A stretch of DNA of 34,866 nucleotides from Eimeria necatrix (taxonomy: Eukaryota > Apicomplexa > Conoidasida > Eucoccidiorida > Eimeriidae): the NCBI RefSeq assembly GCF_000499385.1, contig NW_013654222.1:1-34866 (forward strand), read 5' to 3'. Both the position numbers and the translations under genes were made by a program. A model generated the notes under the pieces. It searched no databases, was not told where the DNA came from, and saw nothing but the letters and a program-made list of their open reading frames with translations. Shown here piece after piece: positions 10,303 to 19,200 of this stretch. Positions within the stretch are counted from its first letter, which is position 1; every line of letters starts with the position of its first letter.

Positions 10303-12775
10303 CCTTGCAGTCTAATCGGGTCTGAGGGCTTGCTGGCGCATCCCCGGCAGCGCCTTTTTCTGGCCAGCTGTTGCAACGGCTCGGTGCTTTTGTTTGACTT
10401 GAAGCAGAGCCAGCCGCTGGTGAGGCGCTAGTCTTGTTTGCTGCTGCTGCTTCATTCTATTCTCTCTGCTTCGCCTTCTCTGCTGCTGCTTCACTCTATT
10501 CTCTCTGCTTCGCCTTCTCTGCTGCTGCTTCATTCTATTCTCTCTGCTTCGCCTTTGCTGCTGCATGACTCCACCTCCTGGCTGTTACGCGCGTTGCCTT
10601 GCGTGTCTGAGACCCTCGTGCTGCTCTTCTGCTGCTGCTGCTGGCTCTTGTAACGTGCTGCTCCTTTGCCTAAATCCTTTATGTTGCCTTTTTGCTGCCC
10701 TGCGGCTGGCAGCTTCGAAGCAAGAAGCTGCCGCTGCGGCAGCAAAAGGCGAGACGCCAAGGCCACAGCTGCGGCTTTCAGGGCTGTTGTTTTGCTGCAG
10801 GCTGTCATGCAGTGCGAAAACCCCCGCCCCGCCATCGCCTTTGACTGGGAAGGGCTGGTCTTCGCGGTGGCCCGTTTCTCCACCGACGTGCGCCTAGTCA
10901 ACAGCGAGTTGACCGACCTGGTGAGCTGCTGCTGCTGCTGCTGCTGCTGCGTTTGCCGCGACGGGGGCCTGCATTGATGCTCCCGATTTGGATCCGCTCG
11001 GAGAGGTTGCGGCTACTGTCGTAGTGCTTTTTGTTGTGTGGCTGCTCGCCCACCGTCTGCTTTTGAGAGGTCTTCTAAGCTGCTGCTGCAGCCCCTTTCG
11101 TGTTGCTCCTGCTGGTTGCTGCTGCTACTCTAGATGCTGCTACAGCAAGCGGGAACGCAGTGGGGTTCCCGTGGAATACGCAGCCGCAGCAGCGGGTTAT
11201 GCTGCTGCTGCTGTGTCAGCTCCCGCTTGGGGCGCTGACGCTCATGCTGTCTTTTAGTGAATTCGTTTCTGTTTCCGGTGGTGGCACAACACAGGGCCGG
11301 CCTTTCAATGCTATTGTGCGTGCTGGTGTGGCTGCAGCAAGAATTCTCTGCATTTGACTTGTCAGCTTCTTTGGACCCTGGTAGCTGCATCGCGGTGAGC
11401 ATTAGTGTTTACAACTTCTTTTCATGTTGCTGTACCCCATATTGCTGCTGCCTCCGGCCCTGGCAGAAGCTGCTTCCACAGCAGGCAGTGCTGCTAGTGC
11501 TTTGGATGCTACAGCTGCTGCTCCTAGCGCAGCAGTTTTGTGCGCGGCGGAATATTTCTGCAGAGTCTTTGCTTCAGCCCCGACGGCGAAGCAATTGCTG
11601 TGGCTACAAACCGCCACCAGCTGCTGCTGGTGAATGCCTTCGAGGGCACTACGGTCAGTGGTCTTCTAGCTCCCTGAGCCTTGCAGGGCTCGCCTGCAGC
11701 TAGCCATTAAATAAGAACTGCTTTCTCGCTGGCTAGCTACTAGAACAGCTTTATGGCTGGCTAGCTACCCAGCCGCCCAACAGAGCAGTAGCAGAGCTGG
11801 CACGCAACATGCAAATATGCCGCTGGGAGAAGAAGCAAACCCTGCTGAAAAGTTGGTGCATGGATAGGCTAGCTCCGGCTAACTAGCTAGCTAGTAACCC
11901 ACCATATCTCAGAAGATCCTAAGAACATTGCTTCCTAGCTGCTTCCCATTGTGCTTTTTGTCAAGCTTGCTGCTGTCACTGTTTCTGTGCTGTTTTGCTG
12001 CAGATGGCGAGACTGTGCGAGGCGTCATTCGGCGACTTGTCGAGCGATTGGCCCTGCACGCCTACTTTTTCAGGCAACAGTTCGTTGCTGTTTTGGTCTC
12101 GAGGCCCCAGCCTCTTGGCCTTTCGGATGCCTCCGGCCACAGACAGCGGCGCGCAGCAGCAGCAGAAGCAGCAGCGGCAGCAACAAACAGACCTTAACAC
12201 GGAGCTGCTAGTCGCTAGGCATGCGGGCCATTCAGAGCCAATTTCCATCGCCAAGGCGTCGCCTACTCATGCGCTTGTGCTGACAGGTGAGATGGAAACC
12301 CAAGCTGCCCGACTGCTGGTGATCTCTCTAGATATGCAGTTAACTATTTACTACATTAGGTGATGAAGGGGCTCTGAGCGACCTCTCGCGCACCTTCGAA
12401 CAGCAACAGCCGCAGCAGCAAACTGCACATGATGTGTATCAGCAGGACTTTGTTGCCTTCGCCGTGGCTGCTGTGTGTTCGCTGCAGTGGGTGGTGGTGT
12501 CGTTGCCTTGTGGCAGCCGGCAGTGCAGGCATAGGGACAGCAGCTGTTACTGCAGCTTGTACCAGTGGAAGCAGCACGGCGACGCATCAGAGGCAGCAGC
12601 ACGACATCAGAAAGCAACGGGCTGCTGCAGCAGGATTCCCGCGCGGCAGGCTGTTTGCTGCTGCCGCCTCACCATGGCCTTTCGGTATTCCATGCGACTT
12701 GTACGCATGCCGTTGCCATTGCTGTGGAAGCTGCAGCAGCCCCCTAGGGGAGGGTGGGGGGTGATGGACTCGTGA
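8725..12775 (+). CDS. WDR82: WDR82/Swd2-like WD40-repeat protein, heavily split
   Basis: WDR82/Swd2 is a WD40 propeller protein of the SET1/COMPASS H3K4 methyltransferase and of termination complexes. Exon 1 (8725-9107) has an Ala-rich extension, then LRSLKV and ADFAADGSLLLVAA..KLLLIDLKTG, matching the family's N-terminal LRSF.V and first WD repeat. Exon 2 (9491-~9591) gives VYDCPEGGVSSARFVALST. A fragment at 9873-9936 gives VRLWDLAAG. Exon 10801-10920 reads PRPAIAFDWEGLVFAVA, matching the diagnostic PVxxFDPEGLxFAxG segment. It is followed by 11338-11394 (FSAFDLSASLDPG), 11564-11653 (LCFSPDGEAIAVATNRHQLL then VNAFEG), 12004-12286 and 12360-12775. Phases agree where I could join exons. The exon or exons between 9591 and 10801, and the 3' end, are unresolved, and the stop at 12773-12775 is tentative. 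It may be diverged or partly degraded. The nucleus is the expected site. Confidence 0.65.
9452..9487 (+). repeat. (CTG)12 run abutting a 3' splice site
   Basis: Twelve CTG triplets run directly into CAG at 9488-9490, the acceptor for WDR82-like exon 2. The run occupies the position of the polypyrimidine tract. Confidence 0.85.
10441..10556. repeat. 39-bp minisatellite, three copies
   Basis: Three near-identical 39-base units begin at 10441, 10480 and 10519. Each starts CTGCTGCTGCTTCA and ends in TTCGCCTTCT or a variant, with a single T/C change in the second copy. The array lies in the intron between WDR82-like exons (9936 to 10801). The minus strand would read a 13-residue repeat (RRRSRENRMKQQQ), but no start or flanking protein sequence supports translation. 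Confidence 0.95.
11697..11897. repeat. Cluster of GCTAGC/CTAGCTAG motifs in an intron
   Basis: GGCTAGCTAC (11731), GGCTGGCTAGCTACC (11756), GGCTAGCTCCGG (11868) and AACTAGCTAGCTAGTAAC (11880-11897) lie within 200 bases, all inside the intron between WDR82-like exons 11564-11653 and 12004-12286. They share the core of the tandem array at 4018-4100. Confidence 0.8.
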
Positions 12776-12965
12776 GAGGCCAAAACTTTGAAACTGCAGA
12801 GTTCTCAGCACTGACGCGAGCAAGAAGGCATCTTTGTTGTATGTAGCATCGAGCTCTATCAGCAGCAGCAACAGCAGCAGCGGCCCAGCGGCAAGAAGCG
12901 CTAGAAACGGGCAGCGGAAAGGTCGCTACTGATCGTTGCGTCGAATTTACTTTGGCATATTTGGC

Positions 12966-12977
12966 TTTGCATGCAAA
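12966..12977. promoter_or_regulatory. TTTGCATGCAAA palindrome (ApiAP2-type motif)
   Basis: A perfect 12-base palindrome contains TGCATGCA. Motifs with a GCATGC core are known binding sites for some apicomplexan AP2 factors and are enriched in coccidian promoters. A second copy, TGCATGCATG, is at 13828-13837, and GCATGCAT is at 18418-18425 inside the PUF gene. Function here is inferred from the motif only. Confidence 0.3.
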
Positions 12978-13827
12978 TCAGTGGGGAGTTCGCAGAAGCA
13001 GGTCCAGGCGGTTGTGGTAGGATTTGACTGCGAACGAAGCTACTGCAAGCATCTCCTCTATATTAGTTTCGACACCAGAATCAGTACTACACTCTCCGGT
13101 GCCCCTGTTGAAGCCCTTCTTTCTGTTTGGCTGCTGCTGCTGCTGCTAGGGCCTCAGGCCACATACAGCATAGATTCCTGCTTGATCACGCCAGTGCAGA
13201 CTGCAGCGAGACAGGCCACTGCTTTGGACTTTCCCGGCACTGTGGGACTTTGTGAGGATTAGGGCTAACCACAAACTACCTTTTATTTTAAGTGCTAAAC
13301 ACTTGAAACTGCTTCTACCGAAACTATGAGGCAGTCCGGACTGCATAATCGTGTCAGGGAGCCGCTAGCCTTTAGGGTATTGCACTTGGTGGGGGGCAAA
13401 AGAGCCTGGCAAAGGCAACGCAAATGCAGGCAAAGGCAACGCGCTCTGTCTTTTTTCAAGTCTGTCAATCCAGTGTCCTGTTAACTCGCGCAGTCTGTTT
13501 TTTATGCCTGTCAATTCAGTTCCCTGCCGGCGCTGCTGTCGGGTCATGCACACAGCGCCTGTCGCAACACCCCATTTGGCCCAGAATGCCCTGCTAGCCA
13601 CTGGCTAAGTCCGCCCCTGAGGCTGCGCACGTCTTGAGTCGTTTTACGCTAGACGTGACAGACACATAGGGAGGGGGTCAGAAAAGCACATTCGGACGGA
13701 CAGAGCAAAAAAGCAGAAAACACCAGGCTCACAGAGGCGCAGGCAAACACGGTATACCAGTATTTCTGAGGATGAACGCTTCAGATGAAGAGCAGGCTGC
13801 ATGCTGTTCCCCTTTCTTAGCCTTATC

Positions 13828-13837
13828 TGCATGCATG
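13828..13837. promoter_or_regulatory. TGCATGCATG motif (ApiAP2-type)
   Basis: Overlapping GCATGC/ATGCAT palindromes in the same intergenic region as 12966-12977. The role is not shown by the sequence. Confidence 0.25.
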
Positions 13838-14598
13838 TAGCCTCCGAAACACCGCACATAAGTATCCCCAATGCACGGTGGACAGCTTGTGCAAAGTCCT
13901 CTTGGCGTTTCTCCCCACAGCATCGAGAGCGCTCCGCAGACACAACCAATTTCATCGGCTTTCCGAGCTGCTCAAGAAGCTTATAACCCGGCGATACAAG
14001 CAATCAAAGCACCACTGTTTGCTCCTTGAGGTCTAGTGTATTCGACCGCGCCTTGTCAGTAGCCGCTCCAGGGGATATTTACACACCAGACCCCTTTTAG
14101 AAGATTCTCGTGCAGTCGCCAGCTTGGCTGGCTACGTCCAGACTTCTCCTTGTTAAGGAGCACTAGCTTAGACGCGGACACTGAAGAAAGCCAACTCGCG
14201 GTTCCTAAGTGCATGCTGCCCTACAAACTCTCCTCTTTATTCAACTCCTGTCCTAGGCTCTAACCTCCCAAGGCTGAAGCGTGAGACATTCACTTTTCCC
14301 CTGTGCAACTTGCGCTCGAAATCCCGTGCTCTGGAACTCAAACTTTCAGCAGCAAAAAAAATTGATCCCTAAAGAGAGTACGGTCCAGTGCTGTCTTTGC
14401 TCTCAAAGTAAAGCCACAGATTAAGAGATCCTTACAACTACTGCTTCTGAAGAGCCTACAGGTCTTCTGATGCACTGTGTACCGAGGCAAAAGAGACTAA
14501 GGCTCCGTGCTCTACTTGGAGCTTCTCACAGCTCTCGTAAGGATCTAAAGCCGCAGTCGAGTTTCCATAGATTCGGTAGGGCCCATTTGCCCATGCGG

Positions 14599-14620
14599 TG
14601 TGGGGCCGCTGGGCCCCACA
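14599..14620. repeat. GC-rich perfect hairpin
   Basis: TGTGGGGCC and GGCCCCACA form a perfect 9-bp stem around GCTG. No tRNA or known RNA fold surrounds it, and no T-run follows on the plus strand. Confidence 0.6.
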
Positions 14621-16284
14621 TAGCTATGGTGAATCCAGGTTGGCGCCGCCGGTCTGATCTGTGTGCTCTGTAGACCTCTAGGTAGCAGCAGAGAGAGAAA
14701 GTTTGCTTGACGTGTTTCCTTCCGAGCGCAAGTGGACGAAGGCTGCGCTATTTCAGAGTGTATGCGGCTGGGGAAGCGCTGCAATGCAGCAGTGGCTTGT
14801 GCGTGCCCGTGCTGCGGGTGAAAGTGGAGGCCAAAGATGAAACACAAGCAAAATGAGCTCCCTTGTGCTGAAAATGAGCGGTAAACATGCTAAAATTTCA
14901 CTAAAGAGCGGCCCAACTTCCCGCAGGCAGCGGCTAGCTGGCACGTTAGGACGCGTGTAGGCGTGGATCCCTAAGAGGGTAGCCGTGGTGGTGCTGCAGT
15001 GGGGATCTCTGGCTAACTTCAGTGTCAATAGGCGTTGGTCTATAACAATATTTCATGTTTGAGTTTATACTGCATTCGGGAAAACCCAGAGTGTAGGGAA
15101 GGTGCCCCGTGCCAATGCTCCATGCCATGTGCAGCAGGAGCAGGCGGCGGGTCCTGAAGGTGGCACGGTGCGCAGCGCAACAGCTGCTCAAGGTGTGCGG
15201 CTGATATTTACAGATTATGCAATAGAAATTAAATTGCACTTATTAATATATCAACCTGGCTAGGGCTGTAGAAAAGCCTCCGGGGAGTCCTTGCTCCCCC
15301 GCCGCCCCCCTCCGTGCCGGGCGAGTTCGCGCACCAGACCACCCAACGGTGCACCCCTACGAGAGAGGGGCTGTTTATTGCAAGGGCTTTTGTGCGTTTC
15401 CGCGTTACTTCACTTTGTTTCCTTGTGGGGGACCGTCAAACGAAGCCACTACCTCAGTAGGGGCAGCTCTCTCCTTAGGCAACCCCAGGAAGCTGCAGCT
15501 ATCGATAGGCCCGGGCGGAGCCGATCTCTCTCATGGGGGGCGTTGGTTCTTCCGTTCTTTGCTAGCCGAAATAGTACCCTCGTGGAAGTCCGTTTGTGCC
15601 CTTATAAGCCTGCAAAGGAGAAACCCCAGCACTGCTACTGCTTCTCTCGCTCAAGGGGGCCACGCCTCTCCTCCCAGGAGGAGGACTATCGAAGGCGCAG
15701 CACCGCTGACCCTCTTTGAAGCAAAAGCCAGTGCTTCTGCCACATTAATTCGACTCAAGCTACTTCCTTGATCCCAGTAACCAAAAGGAAAGAAGGCCTT
15801 CAACCCGCTCGCCAGCTGCTGCCGGTGCAGCTGGGGCTACTGCAGCAGCAGCCACAGGGCAGCTGCAGCTCAAAGCCAGTCATTCACAACTGCAGCAAAA
15901 AAAGAGCAGCTCTGAGTCCAACAAATAATGGCCAACTCGAGACTTTGACGTTAGCCTACGACGGTGGTGCAGCTACGCCGTCACTGTATGCGTTCAGCAT
16001 TTACGTAGAGCTAACGTGTGTATTTAGCGCGTTTTGGCTACCTCAGGCTCAGCACTTCAAGCTCTACTTGCTCCTCCGCTGTGGTCCTTTTTAACCCCGC
16101 TGCCGTGGGACTTCACGATCCCAGCTGTCTGAGTTTGAGTAGTACGAGGATGAATACCACGCGCAGAAGTGCCGTGCAGCCGTTCTAGGGAGCCACGCAA
16201 GAGCAGGGAAAGCGGTAGCAGCAGCAGCAGCAGAAATAGCGCGAGGAACAGCAGGGTTTTATTCGCAGTTTTTCTTCCCGGGTA

Positions 16285-19200
16285 ATGCTGGCTAGCGGGC
16301 ATCTCCAACTGGGTCCACCCAGCCCAACCCGGAGCCCTGGGGAAACCCCAAAACACTCTGGAATGGAGGATGGAAGGCACCATGGGGTTGCCTCAAGGAG
16401 GGGCCCGGGTGCGGAAGTTGAGGGCGGCGGCTGCGGCATTTGGTGGTCCGCAAGTCCCCAGATGCTTTCGTCCTCCGCTTCGCTGGAGGGGGCCCCCACT
16501 CAGACGCCTGGGGGGGGCTCTCTTTCCCCCACGGCAGCTGCTGTGCCGTGTTCCCCTCACTGGGGCTCAGGCTCTAAACAGATGGACTTAAGTTCAGACC
16601 AACGCCTATCTCTCTTAAGCACAGCCAGCGATAGCACTGCTGTTTCTATCCTGACAGGCGCCCGGCCTAGTTCTCCGGAGGGGCTCTCTGGGGGCCCCCC
16701 AAGAGGGTCACCTTCTTCTCTAAGCCAGGAGATGCCTCTAGGGGAGGAACAAGGCAGGCTGGAGAGCTCAGGGGCTTGCATGCGATCTTTTCACAGAGCC
16801 AGCTACCAGGAAAGTCTGTCGCACTCATTTTCAGAGTTGCAGCAGCAGGTTGTGGTGCTTGCGTCCGATCAGAACCACCGCCATCCGCCGCAGGTGCAGC
16901 AGAACCACCCGCCGCTGCAGGAGCAGCAGCAGGTGCAGAGCTGTGTTTCTGCAGCAGCAAACTGCGGCCTCATCAAGCAACAATTACCTCACCTCGTCGC
17001 TTGCGAAACTGAAGACAGCGGAAAACGAGACTCTTCTCAAGACAAGCTCGTGCAGGTGGCCCGCCTTTGCTTTGAAGACGGAACGTATAGTGGTCGTGCC
17101 CATCAGCAACTGAATCCACAACTGCAGCCCCAACAGCACCAAATGCAGCACCAAGGCCTCCGCAACTGCCTCTCTATTCCTTCCAGCCAACCAAAACGTA
17201 GTAGGGACGCCACCGCCAGCCATTTTGCTTTCTTTGGGTTGCTTCTTTGATGTTGCTGCTATCGGCTTTTCCTTGAATTCAATTTTCATTGACCTTGTCA
17301 TTTTTCTTGTTACTGCTTCATGGGAGCACGCATTTTTATTTCTCTGTCTGTGCTACTGCTGCTCAGGAGAAGACGAGCTACCAATTGCGCCAACGTCACC
17401 TGATTCAGCGCAGCAGCAGCAGCAGCCCGGGTCTTCATGTGGAGGCGACGGCAACAGCGAAGGGTTGCTGAGATTCTCAAGCGACTCTGTAGTTGATGCG
17501 CTACTCTCTCTATTGCAGCAGCGCCCAACTGAACAGCAGCTCGACTTGCAGCATCAGCAGCAGCAGCGGCAGCAACTGCTGCAACAGCAGCAGCTCACCC
17601 TTGCGTCTCGTTGCTGGGATTCACCCACGACGGGCCACGCAGTCGTTGAACAGAGCTTGTCTCCAGCTGACGCTCAACGGCGAGGAAACACACTGCATCA
17701 CCTGTCCGCTGAAGGAGGAGCCGATACCTCGGAGTCCCCGTTGCTTCTGCTGAAACAGCAACAGCTTGAGGATCCACGGCAACAGCAGCAGCTGCATCCG
17801 GGGCAATATGATACCACTGACATGCGAGGACTGCACCTAGCGGAGCAGCGGGCAGTCCCGCTGCTTCGTCAGATGCTTGGGGATGAAAGCGACAGCAGCG
17901 CCCTTCCAGGGCGCACCGAAACAGTACAACAAGGGGCCTTTCAGCCACAGGCCGTTTTCCAGCTACTTCAGCAGTTTGGGAACTGTGGAACGATGGCTCA
18001 AGTCGCCTTGGCTTTGCAGCAGCAGCAGCAAGAGACAAACATCAAGCGCATGGCGGAAAGCCTTGGCCTGCTGGACTTTAGCGACAAGAACTGCAGCAGC
18101 GGTACAGCAGGCGCTGCGGGTTCCGATATATCTGCTGCCTCACTCGTGAACCAGGAAGAGAAGCAGCAACAGCCCCTGGTGCTGGATAGGGAGCAACAGC
18201 TCATAATGATGCGCACATCCCCAAGAAGAGCAAGCGAGACAGCGGGAGAGTGCCGGGGGAGTGGAGGGGGCCGTCAGCGGCGGCGTAGGGACAGGCGGAA
18301 GGAGGGACGATATTCTGTACCACCTGCTCTAGGGGTAGATTTTTTAAATTCATTTGTGCTTGAAGCACCCAGTCTCCAGCTCCACAGCCCTTGAGTTAGA
18401 CCTTCAATTCTCCGTTCGCATGCATTTTTTCGACATGGCACTAGGTGAAACGTAGCAATTCTGCTGTTCAGAGTTTAAGTCTCTGCATCCAGAGCTTGCG
18501 TGCGGTGTGTGCCGAAGCTTGAGGGGACAGCGCTATCATCGAGCTGCAGCTTACTTCTAGAGGAGTGCAGACTCAACGCAAGGGATCTCACCCCCCAGGA
18601 GCTGAGTTCAGTCCTTGTACGTTTTTCTCGCTGCTGTTTTTACCGTCTCCAGTGCTGCACTTGCTGCTATAGCGCCCGTCCTTGCGGAAGATGTGGCATT
18701 TATTGTTGCTTTGGTTACGTTTGTGGCCGCAGCTGGAGTTCTCCACCAATGCCTTAGGGTCTCGAATCATTGTGCAGTTGCTTGACAACACAACAGACGA
18801 TGCCAGGCGGCTGATGCTGACACAGTTGCTGCCCCACGTCCGTAACCTCGCAGCAGACATGGCAGGCAACTTCATCATACAGAAGCTTCTCGACATCTGT
18901 CAGTCGGAATGCTGGTGACGATTAAGCTACAGCGTCCATCCGTTATTTCATGTGCCGCTGTTGCAGCACAACCGGGCTCCGTGCAGTTGCATCTGCCGCA
19001 GCTCTTTCAGCCGGGATTTCTGCTATTTTCTTTGCTAATGCTAAGCCCAAGGCCGAAGCTGAGCACTAGCTTGGGAGAAAGCACGCCTATCGGGGGATGC
19101 GACTACTTCTGCTGTGATCAGGCCCTCCTGAAGAAAAAAAAATGCTGCACGGCCAGCTGGTGAAGGACGTTTTGAGGCTCTCGCTGCGCACTTACGGTTG

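Larger units (their letters stand above)
12776..16284. other. Intergenic region, no supported gene
   Basis: Triplet repeats stop near 13.15 kb. Open frames exist, notably two overlapping plus frames at 15291-15771 in G+C-richer DNA, but none has a recognisable domain or clear exon borders. The 15.3-16.2 kb part could be 5' untranslated sequence or an upstream exon of the PUF gene. GCATGC-type palindromes and one GC-rich hairpin are listed separately. Confidence 0.5.

Noticed and set aside
10312..10566. Minus-strand frame with repeated RRRSRENRMKQQQ
   Set aside because: It is produced by the 39-bp minisatellite inside an intron, with no start, splice context or flanking protein sequence.
14599..14620. 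Hairpin considered as part of a tRNA or a terminator
   Set aside because: There are no A/B-box sequences, no cloverleaf and no T-run. Rho-independent terminators do not apply to a nuclear eukaryotic genome.
15291..15771. Two overlapping plus-strand frames of about 140 codons
   Set aside because: Both are open in the same G+C-richer stretch, neither has a domain, and one may be PUF 5' untranslated sequence. There is too little support to call a gene.
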